Of a stretch of 64,000 nt of DNA, positions 35,939 to 45,424 are shown one piece after another. This DNA is from Clostridia bacterium (GTDB taxonomy: Bacteria > Bacillota > Clostridia > Oscillospirales > Acutalibacteraceae). Location: assembly GCA_017406805.1 (NCBI GenBank), contig JAFQXU010000035.1:1-64000 (forward strand), given 5' to 3'. Each line of letters opens with the position of its first letter. Positions within the stretch are counted from its first letter, which is position 1. The notes under the pieces are model-generated. The model was not told where the DNA came from and did not search any database. It worked only from the letters and a program-made list of their open reading frames with translations. The translations under genes were made by a program, and so were the position numbers.

Positions 35939-36196
35939 TTGAGCGAAAGAAATATGAGAAAAGTGGAAGTTGGAAAAGTTGTTAGCGATAAAATGGATAA
36001 AACCATAGTTGTTGCTGTGGAAGATAGCGTAAAACACCCACTTTACGGAAAAATTGTAAAACATACAAAAAGATTAAAAGTACATGATGAGAAAAACGAA
36101 TGTCAAATTAACGACAGAGTGGAAATCATGGAAACAAGACCTCTTTCTAAAGATAAAAGATGGAGACTTGTAAATATCATCGAAAAAGCAAAATAA
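35939..36196 (+). CDS. rpsQ: 30S ribosomal protein S17
   Basis: 85 residues from TTG 35939. The OB-fold core [36 protein letters not shown] and [18 protein letters not shown] is typical. An ATG at 35921 is in frame, but the AAGGAGG SD (35926-35932) lies after it and 6 nt before the TTG, and the shorter form has the family length. Confidence 0.94.
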   Translation: MSERNMRKVEVGKVVSDKMDKTIVVAVEDSVKHPLYGKIVKHTKRLKVHDEKNECQINDRVEIMETRPLSKDKRWRLVNIIEKAK

Positions 36197-36245
36197 ATTA
36201 AGGTTGATAAAACTAAATTTAACCGGTTAGGAGGAAGGATTAACT

Positions 36246-36614
36246 GTGATACAGCCTCAAACTTATTTGAAAACTGCCGATAACACGGGCGCAAAAGAAA
36301 TTATGTGCATAAAAGTTCTTGGCGGAACAAAGAGAAAATATGCTGGAACTGGTGACGTGATTGTTGCTTCCGTTAAAAAAGCATCACCCGGCGGCGTTGT
36401 TAAAAAAGGTGATGTTGTTAAAGCTGTTGTTGTTCGCACTGTGGATAAAGTTCGCCGTGACGATGGCTCGTATATAAGCTTTGACGAAAATTCAGCTGTA
36501 ATTATCAAAGAAGATAAAACTCCAAAGGGTACACGTATTTTTGGACCTGTTGCAAGAGAGCTTCGCGAACGTGGTTATTTTAAAATATTAAGTTTGGCCC
36601 CTGAAGTTATTTAA
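36246..36614 (+). CDS. rplN: 50S ribosomal protein L14
   Basis: 122 residues, as is universal. [49 protein letters not shown]-type [17 protein letters not shown] and [14 protein letters not shown] are present. Part of the inter-subunit face and the RsfS binding site. GTG start with AGGAGG SD. Confidence 0.96.
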   Translation: MIQPQTYLKTADNTGAKEIMCIKVLGGTKRKYAGTGDVIVASVKKASPGGVVKKGDVVKAVVVRTVDKVRRDDGSYISFDENSAVIIKEDKTPKGTRIFGPVARELRERGYFKILSLAPEVI

Positions 36615-36627
36615 TAGGAGGTGTTTA

Positions 36628-36981
36628 GTGTTGTTTAAAAAAGTAAAAAACATTGCAGCAAAACCCGGAAAAGTACACGTTAAAACGGGCGATACAGTTG
36701 TTGTTTTAAGCGGTAAAGAACGCGGCAAACAAGGAAAAGTTGTTGCAGTAAGCCCAAAAGAAGGCAAGGTAATTATTGAAGGTGTTAATGTTGTTTCTAA
36801 ACACGTTAAACCCCGCAAAGCAGGTCAGGAGGGCGGCATAATTAAAACTGAAGGTGCTATGTATGCTTCAAAAGTTCAGTTAGTATGCTCTCATTGCGGA
36901 AAAGGTACGCGTATCGGACATAAATTTATGGAAGATGGCTCAAAAAAACGCACTTGTAAAAAATGCGGAGAAGTACTGTAA
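36628..36981 (+). CDS. rplX: 50S ribosomal protein L24
   Basis: 117 residues. The KOW core is [48 protein letters not shown] follows. The C-terminus has two CxxC pairs (CSHCGKGTR and CKKCGEVL), a zinc-ribbon-like ending. It is about 10 residues longer at the N-terminus than most; GTG 36628 is placed by an AGGAGG SD 6 nt upstream. Confidence 0.95.
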   Translation: MLFKKVKNIAAKPGKVHVKTGDTVVVLSGKERGKQGKVVAVSPKEGKVIIEGVNVVSKHVKPRKAGQEGGIIKTEGAMYASKVQLVCSHCGKGTRIGHKFMEDGSKKRTCKKCGEVL

Positions 36982-36992
36982 GGAGGATATTA

Positions 36993-37532
36993 ATGTCAAG
37001 ACTAAAGGATTTTTATAATGAGACAGTTGCTCCTCAGCTTAAAGAAAAATTCGGCTATAAAAACGTTATGGAAATACCGAAAATCGAAAAAATCGTTATA
37101 AATGTCGGTGCCGGAGAAGCTAAAGATAACTCGAAAGTTATTAGTTCTATTGTGGAGGATTTGGGAACAATCACAGGCCAAAAACCTGTGGTTTGTACAG
37201 CCAGAAAATCTGTGGCAAATTTTAAAATTCGTGAAGGCATGAAAATCGGCGCAAAAGTAACAATGCGTGGCGAAAAAATGTATGAATTTTTAGACAGATT
37301 TTTTAACTTGGCACTCCCAAGAGTTAGAGATTTCAGAGGAATTAATCCGAAATCTTTTGACGGCAGAGGCAACTATAACATGGGAGTTAAAGAGCAACTT
37401 ATATTTCCTGAAATTGAATATGATAAAATTGATAAAATTCGTGGTATGGATATTTCAATTTCAACAACTGCTAAATCTGATGATGAAGCAAGAGAATTAC
37501 TAAGACTTATGGGTGCACCATTTGCAAAATAA
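36993..37532 (+). CDS. rplE: 50S ribosomal protein L5
   Basis: 179 residues. [71 protein letters not shown] and [19 protein letters not shown] are diagnostic. Binds 5S rRNA and the P-site tRNA. An ATG at 36963 is in frame within rplX, but AGGAGG precedes ATG 36993. Confidence 0.97.
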   Translation: MSRLKDFYNETVAPQLKEKFGYKNVMEIPKIEKIVINVGAGEAKDNSKVISSIVEDLGTITGQKPVVCTARKSVANFKIREGMKIGAKVTMRGEKMYEFLDRFFNLALPRVRDFRGINPKSFDGRGNYNMGVKEQLIFPEIEYDKIDKIRGMDISISTTAKSDDEARELLRLMGAPFAK

Positions 37533-37544
37533 GGAGGGATTATT

Positions 37545-37730
37545 GTGGCAAAAACATCATTAAAAGTAAAACAAAGCCGTAAACAAAAGTTTTCTACCCG
37601 CGAATATTCCCGATGCAGAATATGCGGAAGGCCGCATGGTTACCTTCGCAAATTTGGTATATGCCGTATTTGTTTTAGGGAACTTGCATATAAAGGAGAA
37701 ATCCCGGGCGTAAAGAAAGCAAGTTGGTAA
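37545..37730 (+). CDS. rpsN: 30S ribosomal protein S14, zinc-binding type
   Basis: 61 residues. Four cysteines in two CxxC pairs ([25 protein letters not shown]) show the short zinc-ribbon form typical of Gram-positive bacteria. GTG start with an AAGGAGG SD. Confidence 0.96.
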   Translation: MAKTSLKVKQSRKQKFSTREYSRCRICGRPHGYLRKFGICRICFRELAYKGEIPGVKKASW

Positions 37731-37757
37731 AGACTTAGCAAAGGAGGTAAATAATTT

Positions 37758-38156
37758 ATGCAAATTACAGATACAATTGCAGATTTGTTAACCAGAATCA
37801 GAAACGCAAGCTCTGCAAAGCACGAAGTTGTTGAGGTGCCATCTTCCAATATGAAAAAATCCATAGTGGAAATATTATTTGAAGAAGGCTACATTACAAA
37901 GTTCGTTGTATCCGAAGACGGAAAACAAGGTATTATTAAGATTTTCCTTAAATATACCGAAGATAAAAAACCCGCTATTACCGGACTTAAAAGAGTTTCA
38001 AAACCCGGCCTTAGAATTTACAGCGATGTAGAAAATATGCCTAAAGTTATGAAAGGTCTTGGAATAGCAATTGTTTCCACATCAAAAGGAATTATGACAG
38101 ATCGCAAAGCCAGACAGGAAAATGTTGGCGGCGAAGTACTAGCATTTATTTGGTAA
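37758..38156 (+). CDS. rpsH: 30S ribosomal protein S8
   Basis: 132 residues. [70 protein letters not shown] define S8, a primary 16S binder that often represses the spc operon. AAAGGAGG SD, ATG start. Confidence 0.97.
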   Translation: MQITDTIADLLTRIRNASSAKHEVVEVPSSNMKKSIVEILFEEGYITKFVVSEDGKQGIIKIFLKYTEDKKPAITGLKRVSKPGLRIYSDVENMPKVMKGLGIAIVSTSKGIMTDRKARQENVGGEVLAFIW

Positions 38157-38175
38157 AAGAAGGGGTGACAAAAAA

Positions 38176-38712
38176 GTGTCAAGAATTGGAAGAAAACCCA
38201 TAAATATTCCCGCCGGAGTAGATGTAAGTCTAAATGACGGCGTAGTAACGGTAAAAGGCCCAAAAGGTACTCTTACTTATAATGTTCATCCAAAAATGAA
38301 CGTTTCTATTAAAGATAACGTGGTAGAAGTAACAAGACCTAATGACCACAAAGAATGCAGAGCGCTTCATGGTTTAACCAGAACCCTTATTAATAATATG
38401 ATTGAGGGAGTTACAAATGGTTTTAAAAAGGAACTTGAAGTTAACGGCGTTGGATATCGTGTTCAAAAACAAGGCAAAAATCTCGTTATGAATTTGGGAT
38501 ATTCCCACCAGGTTATTGTTCCGGAAATAGATGGTATTAAAATTGAAGTTCAAGGAAATAAAATCACCGTTTTGGGTCCGGACAAACAAAAAGTTGGCCA
38601 ATTTGCAGCGGAAATACGCGAAAAACGTGCTCCAGAACCATACAAAGGTAAAGGAATTAAGTATGTTGACGAAGTGATTCGCCGCAAAGAAGGTAAAACA
38701 GGTAAAAAATAA
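38176..38712 (+). CDS. rplF: 50S ribosomal protein L6
   Basis: 178 residues. [44 protein letters not shown] and [32 protein letters not shown] are the L6 hallmarks. Near the factor-binding site. GTG start behind AAGGGG. Confidence 0.97.
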   Translation: MSRIGRKPINIPAGVDVSLNDGVVTVKGPKGTLTYNVHPKMNVSIKDNVVEVTRPNDHKECRALHGLTRTLINNMIEGVTNGFKKELEVNGVGYRVQKQGKNLVMNLGYSHQVIVPEIDGIKIEVQGNKITVLGPDKQKVGQFAAEIREKRAPEPYKGKGIKYVDEVIRRKEGKTGKK

Positions 38713-38730
38713 TTAGGAGTGTGAATTAAC

Positions 38731-39090
38731 ATGGTAAACAAGGCAGATAAAAATCAGGCCCGTTTGAAACGCCATAAAAGAGTGCGCGGTAAAATACAGG
38801 GCACACCAAATCGTCCACGCATGAATGTTTTCCGCTCCAGGAGTAATATTTATGCTCAAATTATTGACGACGTTAAAGGCACAACTTTAGTTAGTGCATC
38901 ATCAACCGAAAAAGATTTTAAAGATTACGGTGGCAATAAAGAAGCTGCGAAAAAAGTTGGCCAAATTATTGCAAAACGTGCTCTTAAGAAAAAAATCAAA
39001 GACGTTGTTTTTGACCGCGGAGGATATATTTTCCATGGTCGTGTAAAAGAATTAGCAGAAGGCGCCAGAGAAGGCGGACTTAATTTTTAA
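38731..39090 (+). CDS. rplR: 50S ribosomal protein L18
   Basis: 119 residues. [35 protein letters not shown], then [42 protein letters not shown]. Binds 5S rRNA with L5. AGGAGTG SD, ATG start. Confidence 0.97.
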   Translation: MVNKADKNQARLKRHKRVRGKIQGTPNRPRMNVFRSRSNIYAQIIDDVKGTTLVSASSTEKDFKDYGGNKEAAKKVGQIIAKRALKKKIKDVVFDRGGYIFHGRVKELAEGAREGGLNF

Positions 39091-39111
39091 TGTAAGAGGA
39101 GGGAAAGACTT

Positions 39112-39612
39112 TTGGCTAGAATTGATGCTTCAGTGCTTGATTTAAAAGAAAAACTTGTGGCAATAAACAGAGTTTCCAAGACTGTAAAAGGCGGACGTAT
39201 TTTTAAATTCGCAGCTCTTATGGTGGTTGGAGACGGAAAAGGAACAGTTGGATTTGGAATCGGCAAATCCGGAGAAGTTCCGGACGCAATTCGCAAAGGA
39301 ATTGAAGATGCTAAGAAAAATCTTATAAAAGTATCTCTTAAAGGTAATACAATTCCGCATGAATTTATTGGTGAATATGGAGCGGCCAGAGTTCTTATGA
39401 AACCTGCTGCACCCGGTACCGGAGTTATAGCCGGCGGACCTGTTCGTGCAGTTGTGGAATCTGCCGGAATTAAAGATATTCGTACAAAAGCTCTTCGTTC
39501 AAATAATCCATGCAATGTTGTAAGAGCTACTATCGAAGGGCTTAAAAGCCTTAGAAATGCCGAAGAAGTGGCTGTGCTTCGTGGGAAAACCGTAAAAGAA
39601 ATATTAAAGTAA
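39112..39612 (+). CDS. rpsE: 30S ribosomal protein S5
   Basis: 166 residues. [35 protein letters not shown] and [43 protein letters not shown] are typical; S5 takes part in decoding fidelity and mRNA unwinding. Start is TTG at 39112 behind AGAGGAGGG. Confidence 0.97.
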   Translation: MARIDASVLDLKEKLVAINRVSKTVKGGRIFKFAALMVVGDGKGTVGFGIGKSGEVPDAIRKGIEDAKKNLIKVSLKGNTIPHEFIGEYGAARVLMKPAAPGTGVIAGGPVRAVVESAGIKDIRTKALRSNNPCNVVRATIEGLKSLRNAEEVAVLRGKTVKEILK

Positions 39613-39625
39613 AGGGGTCAGCAAA

Positions 39626-39808
39626 ATGGCAAATATAGAAATAAAACTTGTTAAAAGTTTAGCTGGCCGCAAAAAAAATCATATTGCGACAGCTAAATCG
39701 CTGGGACTTAGAAAAATCAGCGATGTTTCGGTTCAACCGGATAACGAAGCTACTCGCGGAAAAATTAAGACGATAGCTTATTTGGTTGAAACTTACGAAA
39801 GTAAATAA
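39626..39808 (+). CDS. rpmD: 50S ribosomal protein L30
   Basis: 60 residues. IEIKLVKSLAGRKKNHIATAKSLGLRKISDVSVQPDNEATRGKI, the compact bacterial L30 fold. AAAGGGG SD, ATG start, 13 bp after rpsE. Confidence 0.95.
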   Translation: MANIEIKLVKSLAGRKKNHIATAKSLGLRKISDVSVQPDNEATRGKIKTIAYLVETYESK

Positions 39809-39848
39809 ATGCTTATAATGCGTAATATTCGCAGGAGGTGAATTAAAG

Positions 39849-40289
39849 TTGGAATTACATGATTTAGTATCTGTTAAAGGTTCAAAGAAAAAATCTAGAA
39901 GAATAGGTAGAGGACACGGATCAGGCTGGGGAAAAACCGCAGGAAAAGGCCATAAAGGTCAAAATGCAAGATCCGGTGGTGGTGTTCGCCCGGGTTTTGA
40001 AGGTGGACAAATGCCTCTTCAAAGAAGAATTCCAAAAAGAGGGTTTAATAATATTTTTGCTCAAAAAGTGGTGGCGATTAATGTTGGCGAACTCGAAAAA
40101 TTCGGAGAAGGTTCCGTAATTGATGTTAATGAACTTATTAATATGGGTCTTGTAAAACGTAAATTTGATAAAATCAAGATTTTGGGTAATGGAAATATTA
40201 CTAAAAGTTTTACAGTTAAAGCGCATCTCTTTTCAAAATCTGCTATCGAGAAAATCGAGGCTGCGGGCGGAAAGGCTGAGGTGATCTAA
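39849..40289 (+). CDS. rplO: 50S ribosomal protein L15
   Basis: 146 residues. The glycine-rich extension KSRRIGRGHGSGWGKTAGKGHKGQNARSGGGVRPGFEGGQMPLQRRIPKRGF is diagnostic; the C-terminal domain includes VKAHLFSKSAIEKIEAAGGKAEVI. TTG start at 39849 with GCAGGAGGTG SD. Confidence 0.96.
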   Translation: MELHDLVSVKGSKKKSRRIGRGHGSGWGKTAGKGHKGQNARSGGGVRPGFEGGQMPLQRRIPKRGFNNIFAQKVVAINVGELEKFGEGSVIDVNELINMGLVKRKFDKIKILGNGNITKSFTVKAHLFSKSAIEKIEAAGGKAEVI

Positions 40290-40290
40290 T

Positions 40291-41616
40291 TTGATTAGAA
40301 CATTAATTAATTCATTTAGAGTGCCGGAACTTAGAAAAAAATTATTTTTTACATTAATGATAATAATAGTTTTTAGAATAGGTTCGGCAATACCGGTTCC
40401 ATTTTTAGATGTAAATGCTCTTTCCGGGATGCTGGGAAGTTTGGCTGAAGGCGGAGCAATTTTATCATATTTAGATACGCTTTCGGGCGGTGCATTTGCG
40501 CAGGCTACAATTTTTGCAATGTCCGTTTCGCCGTATATCAATGCATCAATCGTTATGCAGCTTATGACGGTAGCATTGCCGGCACTTGAACGTTTACAAA
40601 AAGAAGGCGAAGAAGGCCGTAAAAAATTGATGGCGATAACTCGTTATTTAACAATTGGAATAGGACTTCTGCAAGGTGCAGGATTTTATGTGTATTTGCG
40701 TAATGGTAGTTATGGCGGCCAACCAATCGTTAAATATACCGAGGGTTTTTCAGGAATTTTCACTGCAATAGTAATAATATGTTGCTTTACTGCAGGAACT
40801 GCACTTATGATGTGGCTTGGAGAACAAATTAACGACAAAGGGGTCGGAAATGGTATTTCAATACTTATGTTTGCAGGTATCGTTTCCAGAATGCCGAGTT
40901 TAATTGCAAAATTAGTAATGTACTTTGAAATGGCGCTTAATAATCCGGAACATTTCGGTAAATTCTTTGTGTATGTACCGGTTTTCGTTGTAATGTTCTT
41001 CTTTATGATGTGGGTTATTGTGTTTATGAATGACGCCGAAAGACGCATTCCGATTCAATATTCCAAGCGTGTGGTAGGCAGAAAAATGTATGCCGGGCAA
41101 AATAGTCATATACCGCTTAAAATAGGTATCGCAGGAGTTATGCCAATAATTTTTGCAACTTCTATTTTGTGGGTTCCGCAGATGGTAAATTTCTTTGCTC
41201 GCCCAACAGGAGTTATGAAGACAATTTTGGATTCATTATCGATTAATGGGCCGGTTTATACAGCAGTGTATTTCTTCCTTATACTCATGTTTGCGTATTT
41301 CTATGTTGCAATTACTTACAACCCAATAGAAATGGCAAATAATTTAAGGCAAAGTAACGGAGTTATTCCGGGAATCAGACCGGGTAAGCCGACATCTGAT
41401 TTTCTTGCGAAAATTCTTTCGAAAGTTACGTTGCTCGGAGCATTGTTCCTGGCGTTTATCGCGCTTTTACCAATTGGATTTTCAAACTTAAGTTCGATGC
41501 ACAACCTTTCAATGGGTGGTACTTCAATAATAATCTTGGTAGGCGTTGCGCTTGAAACAGTTAAACAAATGGAGTCTCAGCTTATGATGAGACATTATAA
41601 AGGATTTTTAGATTAA
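40291..41616 (+). CDS. secY: Protein translocase subunit SecY
   Basis: 441 residues, ten membrane segments. IGSAIPVPFLD, the plug region following it, SISPYINASI-type SVSPYINASIVMQLM, ERRIPIQYSKRVVGR, PLKIGIAGVMPIIFA and MRHYKGFLD at the end are the family marks. It forms the Sec channel for the exported proteins in this window. TTG start 1 bp after the rplO stop with GAGGTG SD. Confidence 0.97.
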   Translation: MIRTLINSFRVPELRKKLFFTLMIIIVFRIGSAIPVPFLDVNALSGMLGSLAEGGAILSYLDTLSGGAFAQATIFAMSVSPYINASIVMQLMTVALPALERLQKEGEEGRKKLMAITRYLTIGIGLLQGAGFYVYLRNGSYGGQPIVKYTEGFSGIFTAIVIICCFTAGTALMMWLGEQINDKGVGNGISILMFAGIVSRMPSLIAKLVMYFEMALNNPEHFGKFFVYVPVFVVMFFFMMWVIVFMNDAERRIPIQYSKRVVGRKMYAGQNSHIPLKIGIAGVMPIIFATSILWVPQMVNFFARPTGVMKTILDSLSINGPVYTAVYFFLILMFAYFYVAITYNPIEMANNLRQSNGVIPGIRPGKPTSDFLAKILSKVTLLGALFLAFIALLPIGFSNLSSMHNLSMGGTSIIILVGVALETVKQMESQLMMRHYKGFLD

Positions 41617-41678
41617 TTTTATTGGTGAATATTTAATTTTTCGCCGAAAATTCGTTTAATTATGTAAGGAGTTCAATA

Positions 41679-42320
41679 ATGAACATTATACTTTTAGGGG
41701 CACCAGGTGCCGGTAAAGGAACTCAGGCTGAAATGATGTCTAAGCATTTTAAAATTCCTACGATTTCGACGGGAAATATTATACGAGAAGCGTTGAAAAG
41801 CGGCTCTGAGATAGGAATTAAAGCCAAGTCTTATATTGATGCAGGTAATTTGGTTCCTGATGAAGTTGTTATTGGAATAGTAAAAGACAGAATAAGCCGC
41901 GAAGACTGCAAAAATGGCTTTATTCTTGATGGATTTCCAAGGACTTTAGCTCAGGCCGAGGCGCTGGATAATTCTAACGTAAAAATAGATAAAGTTATTG
42001 ATATTGAAGTTGATGACGAAATTATTTATAAAAGAATGGTCGGGCGTCGTGTTTGTGACGATTGTGGAAAAACATACAACGTTAATTTAGATGCTGCAAA
42101 GCCGAAATTTGACGGAAAATGTGACGATTGTTCAGGCACCCTTGTTCAACGTATGGACGACAAATTAGAAACAGTAAAGCAAAGGCTTAAAGTTTATTAC
42201 GAGCAAACTCATGTTTTAAAATCTTATTACAGCAAGCAAAATAAAATTGCCGTGATAGATGGCTCTAAATCCCTTGATGATATAAGACTGGAAATTAATA
42301 AAATATTAGAGGCAAAGTAA
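41679..42320 (+). CDS. adk: Adenylate kinase
   Basis: 213 residues. P-loop GAPGAGKGTQAE, ISTGNIIRE, DGFPRTLAQAE, GRRVCDDCGKTYN. The LID domain carries four cysteines (CDDC and CDDC), the zinc-binding Gram-positive form. Balances ATP, ADP and AMP, which would matter in a cell importing ATP. AAGGAG SD; stop overlaps the map start. Confidence 0.97.
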   Translation: MNIILLGAPGAGKGTQAEMMSKHFKIPTISTGNIIREALKSGSEIGIKAKSYIDAGNLVPDEVVIGIVKDRISREDCKNGFILDGFPRTLAQAEALDNSNVKIDKVIDIEVDDEIIYKRMVGRRVCDDCGKTYNVNLDAAKPKFDGKCDDCSGTLVQRMDDKLETVKQRLKVYYEQTHVLKSYYSKQNKIAVIDGSKSLDDIRLEINKILEAK

Positions 42321-43072
42321 TGATAATTTTAAAGTCGGTTCATGAGATAGATTTAATGAAAGAAGCAGGCAAGATTGCTGCAAGAGCTTTGCAGCTGGGA
42401 GGAAAAGCGGTTGAGCCCGGAGTAAGCACAGAATATATTGATAATCTTATTTATAAATATATTAAATCTCAGGGCGCTATTCCCTCGTGCTTGGGATATG
42501 GTGATTTCCCAAAGAGCAGCTGCATATCTATTAATAATGAAGTCGTCCATGGCATACCCAGTAAAAAGCGTATTATTAAAAACGGCGATATTGTAAGCAT
42601 TGATTTAGTGGCATGTTTAAATGGTTTTCACGGTGATAACGCTTGGACTTTCCCGTGCGGTGATATTACCAAAGAAGCCCGGGGGCTTTTAGACGCTACT
42701 CGAGAAAGCCTTTTTGAAGGAATTAAATGTGCAAAAATCGGCAATAGAGTCGGAGATATAGGTAATACTGTTGAAAGGTATGTTGAAGCACGTGGTTACT
42801 CGGTGGTACGCGATTTTGTCGGTCATGGAGTGGGCACGTCGATGCATGAAGATCCCTCGGTTCCGAATTATGGAAAACCCGGTCACGGCGCAAGGCTTGT
42901 TAAAGGAATGACTATTGCAATTGAACCCATGGTAAATGCCGGAAAAAGCGATGTAGTGGTTTTAGATGACGGCTGGACGGCCGTAACCGTGGATGGAAAA
43001 CTTTCTGCACATTTTGAACACACTGTTGCAATTACTCCGGAAGGTCCGCTTATTCTTACGGATCCATCATAA
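42320..43072 (+). CDS. map: Methionine aminopeptidase
   Basis: 250 residues, type I. VHGIPSKKRIIKNGDIVSIDL, GFHGDNAWTF (first metal Asp), VGHGVGTSMHEDPSVPNYG (metal His), AIEPMVNAG (metal Glu) and AHFEHTVAIT (second Glu) are all present. Removes initiator Met. One-base overlap with adk (TAATG). Confidence 0.96.
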   Translation: MIILKSVHEIDLMKEAGKIAARALQLGGKAVEPGVSTEYIDNLIYKYIKSQGAIPSCLGYGDFPKSSCISINNEVVHGIPSKKRIIKNGDIVSIDLVACLNGFHGDNAWTFPCGDITKEARGLLDATRESLFEGIKCAKIGNRVGDIGNTVERYVEARGYSVVRDFVGHGVGTSMHEDPSVPNYGKPGHGARLVKGMTIAIEPMVNAGKSDVVVLDDGWTAVTVDGKLSAHFEHTVAITPEGPLILTDPS

Positions 43073-43087
43073 AGGGGCGGTGTTTAA

Positions 43088-43327
43088 ATGCAGATTGCGA
43101 AAGGAACGGTAGTTATTTCAAAGGCCGGTCATGATAAAGGTGATTTTCAGGTTATAATGAGTTTTGATAAAAATTATGCTTATGTGTGCGATGGAAAATT
43201 TAGACCGCTTGAAAAGCCTAAAAAAAAGAAACTTATTCATTTAAAAGTGACAAACACGATTTTAGATGAAAAAAATCTTCAAACTAATAAGTTGATTAGA
43301 AGTAGTTTAAAATTATTTAATCGTTAA
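43088..43327 (+). CDS. KOW-domain RNA-binding protein (L14e-like)
   Basis: 79 residues. KGTVVISKAGHDKGDFQVIM is a KOW motif; then CDGKFRPLEKPKKKKLIHLKVT. In Clostridia this small protein is regularly encoded between map and infA and is annotated as ribosomal L14e/KOW-like; its role in the ribosome is not established. AAAGGGG SD, ATG start. Confidence 0.85.
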   Translation: MQIAKGTVVISKAGHDKGDFQVIMSFDKNYAYVCDGKFRPLEKPKKKKLIHLKVTNTILDEKNLQTNKLIRSSLKLFNR

Positions 43328-43359
43328 AAATTATGCAAAATTTTTTCAATCTTAAAGTA

Positions 43360-43434
43360 GAGGTGGTGGAGTGAGCAAATTGATTCTTTTGATCTAAATA
43401 AAAAGCGTCAAGAGTTTCAAGCTCCTTAATTATG
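43360..43434 (+). promoter_or_regulatory. Split ribosome-binding site of infA (SD, stem-loop, start)
   Basis: The SD GAGGTGG (43360-43366) lies 65 nt before the infA ATG (43432). Between them 43373-43376 pairs with 43421-43424, 43380-43383 with 43417-43420, and 43386-43392 with 43408-43414 (one G-U): 15 bp with a bulge and an internal loop. Without the hairpin the SD-ATG distance is 13 nt. The same SD also fronts an 8-codon frame from GTG 43371 to TAA 43397. Confidence 0.65.
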
Positions 43435-43770
43435 TCAAAGGAAGATGTTATTGAATTAGAAGGAAAGGTTGTTGAGGTTCTTCCCAATGCGAATTTTAAA
43501 GTAGATATTGGAAAAGGCAACATTATACTTGCGTATATATCAGGAAAACTTAGAACGAACTATATAAGAATCTTGCAGGGTGACACAGTAACGGTGGAAA
43601 TTTCCCCGTACGACTTGACAAGAGGACGAATCACGTGGCGTTCTAAGGAAAATAAGGAAAATAAGGAAAATAAGGAAAATAAGGAAAATAAGGAAAATAA
43701 GGAAAATAAGGAAAATATAGAAAAAGATGTAACACAAGACAATAAAGGGGGCGAAAATAGTGAAAGTTAG
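43432..43770 (+). CDS. infA: Translation initiation factor IF-1 with KEN-repeat tail
   Basis: 112 residues against about 72 normally. Residues 1-72 are a standard IF-1 OB fold ([51 protein letters not shown]). It is followed by eight exact 9-bp repeats giving (Lys-Glu-Asn)8 and a polar end. The tail is charged and probably disordered. No SD lies within 30 nt of the ATG; see the split site. The last 11 nt overlap rpmJ. Confidence 0.93.
   Translation: MSKEDVIELEGKVVEVLPNANFKVDIGKGNIILAYISGKLRTNYIRILQGDTVTVEISPYDLTRGRITWRSKENKENKENKENKENKENKENKENIEKDVTQDNKGGENSES
43645..43716 (+). repeat. Eight tandem 9-bp repeats in infA
   Basis: AAGGAAAAT is repeated eight times without a mismatch. The unit is a multiple of three, so slippage would change tail length and not the reading frame. 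Confidence 0.98.
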
Positions 43771-43873
43771 ACCTTCTGTAAAACCAATATGCGATAAATG
43801 CAAAATAATAAAAAGAAAAGGCATAGTAAGGGTGATTTGTGAAAATCCCAAACATAAACAAAGGCAAGGATAA
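43760..43873 (+). CDS. rpmJ: 50S ribosomal protein L36
   Basis: 37 residues from GTG 43760: [20 protein letters not shown] then [15 protein letters not shown]. The Cys-Cys-Cys-His zinc set (Cys11, Cys14, Cys27, His32) is complete. The SD GGGGGCG lies inside the end of infA and the two frames overlap. Confidence 0.95.
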   Translation: MKVRPSVKPICDKCKIIKRKGIVRVICENPKHKQRQG

Positions 43874-43903
43874 AAAATAAAATTTATTGGAGGTGGCTTA
43901 AGA

Positions 43904-44272
43904 ATGGCCCGTATATCAGGCGTTGATTTACCAAGAGACAAAAGAATAGAAATCGGTCTTACTTATATTTTTGGTATAGGAAGAACAACAGCTAAAAAAA
44001 TCATTGAAAAAACCGGAGTTAACCCGGACACAAGAGTAAGGGATCTTACTGAAGAAGATGTGGCAAAACTCAGAGCTTGCATCGATAAAGAATACAAAGT
44101 TGAAGGTGACCTTAGAAGTAATATTGCATTTGATATAAAAAGGCTTATTGAAATAGGCTGTTACAGAGGGGTTCGCCACAGAAAAGGACTTCCCGTAAGA
44201 GGTCAAAGATCAAAAACAAATGCAAGAACTAGAAAAGGCCCCAGAAAAACAATGGCAAACAAAAAAGGTTAA
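43904..44272 (+). CDS. rpsM: 30S ribosomal protein S13
   Basis: 122 residues. [32 protein letters not shown] and [30 protein letters not shown] are diagnostic; it contacts the P-site tRNA and L5. GGAGGTGG SD, ATG start. First gene of the alpha part. Confidence 0.97.
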   Translation: MARISGVDLPRDKRIEIGLTYIFGIGRTTAKKIIEKTGVNPDTRVRDLTEEDVAKLRACIDKEYKVEGDLRSNIAFDIKRLIEIGCYRGVRHRKGLPVRGQRSKTNARTRKGPRKTMANKKG

Positions 44273-44294
44273 TAAGTGAAGGAGGAATAATTTA

Positions 44295-44696
44295 ATGGCA
44301 GTACAAAGTGGCTCCAAAAAAACTATTCGCAGACGTCGTGATAGAAAAAATATTGAACGCGGAGCAGCACATATTAAATCTACTTTTAATAACACAATTG
44401 TTACAATAACAGATATTGAAGGTAATGCAGTATCGTGGGCTAGCGCAGGAGGACTCGGATTTAGAGGTTCTAAAAAATCCACACCTTTTGCAGCACAAAC
44501 CGCAGCAGATACAGCAGCAAAAGCAGCTATTGAACACGGCATGAAAACCGTAGAAGTTTATGTAAAAGGTCCTGGGTCAGGCCGCGAGGCAGCAATTCGC
44601 GCTCTTCAAGCAGCAGGACTTGAAGTTAACATGATAAAAGATGTTACTCCGATTCCACATAATGGTTGTCGTCCGCCAAAAAGAAGACGTGTTTAA
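44295..44696 (+). CDS. rpsK: 30S ribosomal protein S11
   Basis: 133 residues. [43 protein letters not shown] and [43 protein letters not shown] are complete. Platform protein next to the mRNA exit. AGGAGG SD, ATG start. Confidence 0.97.
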   Translation: MAVQSGSKKTIRRRRDRKNIERGAAHIKSTFNNTIVTITDIEGNAVSWASAGGLGFRGSKKSTPFAAQTAADTAAKAAIEHGMKTVEVYVKGPGSGREAAIRALQAAGLEVNMIKDVTPIPHNGCRPPKRRRV

Positions 44697-44719
44697 TAAT
44701 AAGGAGGTGTAATTATAGT

Positions 44720-45349
44720 ATGGCAAGATATACAGGAGCTGTGTGCAGACTTTGCCGCAGAGAAGGGCAAAAACTTTTTTTGAAAGGTGAAAGATGTTAT
44801 TCGGGTAAATGTGCAATTTCAAGACGTTCGTACGCACCCGGGCAACACGGTCAAGCAAGGAAAAAATACTCTGAATACGGTCTTCAATTACGTGCAAAAC
44901 AAAAAGCAAGACGTTACTACGGAGTTTTAGAAAAACAATTTGCTCACTATTTTGATTTAGCTACTAAAATTAAAGAAGGTAAAAAAGGCGAAAACTTACT
45001 TGCAATCCTTGAATCACGTTTAGACAATGTTGTTTATCGTTTGGGTTGGGCAAGTTCAAGAGCTGAAGCAAGGCAATTGGTTGTTCATAAACATTTTAAT
45101 GTGAATGGTCATAAAGCTAATATACCTTCTTTACTCGTAAAAGTTGGCGACGTTATTAGTATTGATGAAAAATCAAGAGATAACGCAAAAATTAAATCTG
45201 TTATTGAGGCTAATAGTTCAAGAATAGTTCCAAAATGGCTTGAACTAAACAGCGAAAAATTTGAAGCTAAAAAATTAGCTATGCCGGCAAGAGAAGATAT
45301 CGATCTTGACGTTGAAGAAACCCTTATCGTTGAATTGTACTCCAAATAA
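44720..45349 (+). CDS. rpsD: 30S ribosomal protein S4
   Basis: 209 residues. A zinc-type N-terminus (CRLCRREG, then ERCYSGKC), [11 protein letters not shown], and the S4 RNA-binding domain [32 protein letters not shown]. Primary 16S binder and alpha-operon regulator in many bacteria. ATG 44666 is in frame but within rpsK; AAGGAGGTG points to 44720. Confidence 0.97.
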   Translation: MARYTGAVCRLCRREGQKLFLKGERCYSGKCAISRRSYAPGQHGQARKKYSEYGLQLRAKQKARRYYGVLEKQFAHYFDLATKIKEGKKGENLLAILESRLDNVVYRLGWASSRAEARQLVVHKHFNVNGHKANIPSLLVKVGDVISIDEKSRDNAKIKSVIEANSSRIVPKWLELNSEKFEAKKLAMPAREDIDLDVEETLIVELYSK

Positions 45350-45424
45350 TAGTGCTGAGAGTTTTTTAAATACTGTTTATTTGGTAATTATTTCATTAGT
45401 TTTTATAATGTCAAGGAGGATATA

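Noticed and set aside
43645..43716. KEN repeats as eukaryotic KEN-box degrons
   Set aside because: IF-1 works in the bacterial cytosol; the match is a trivial result of an A-rich repeat unit.
43560..43867. Minus-strand open frames with repeated Phe-Ser-Leu or Phe-Pro-Tyr through the infA repeat
   Set aside because: They are antisense shadows of the nine-base repeat, without SD or neighbours.
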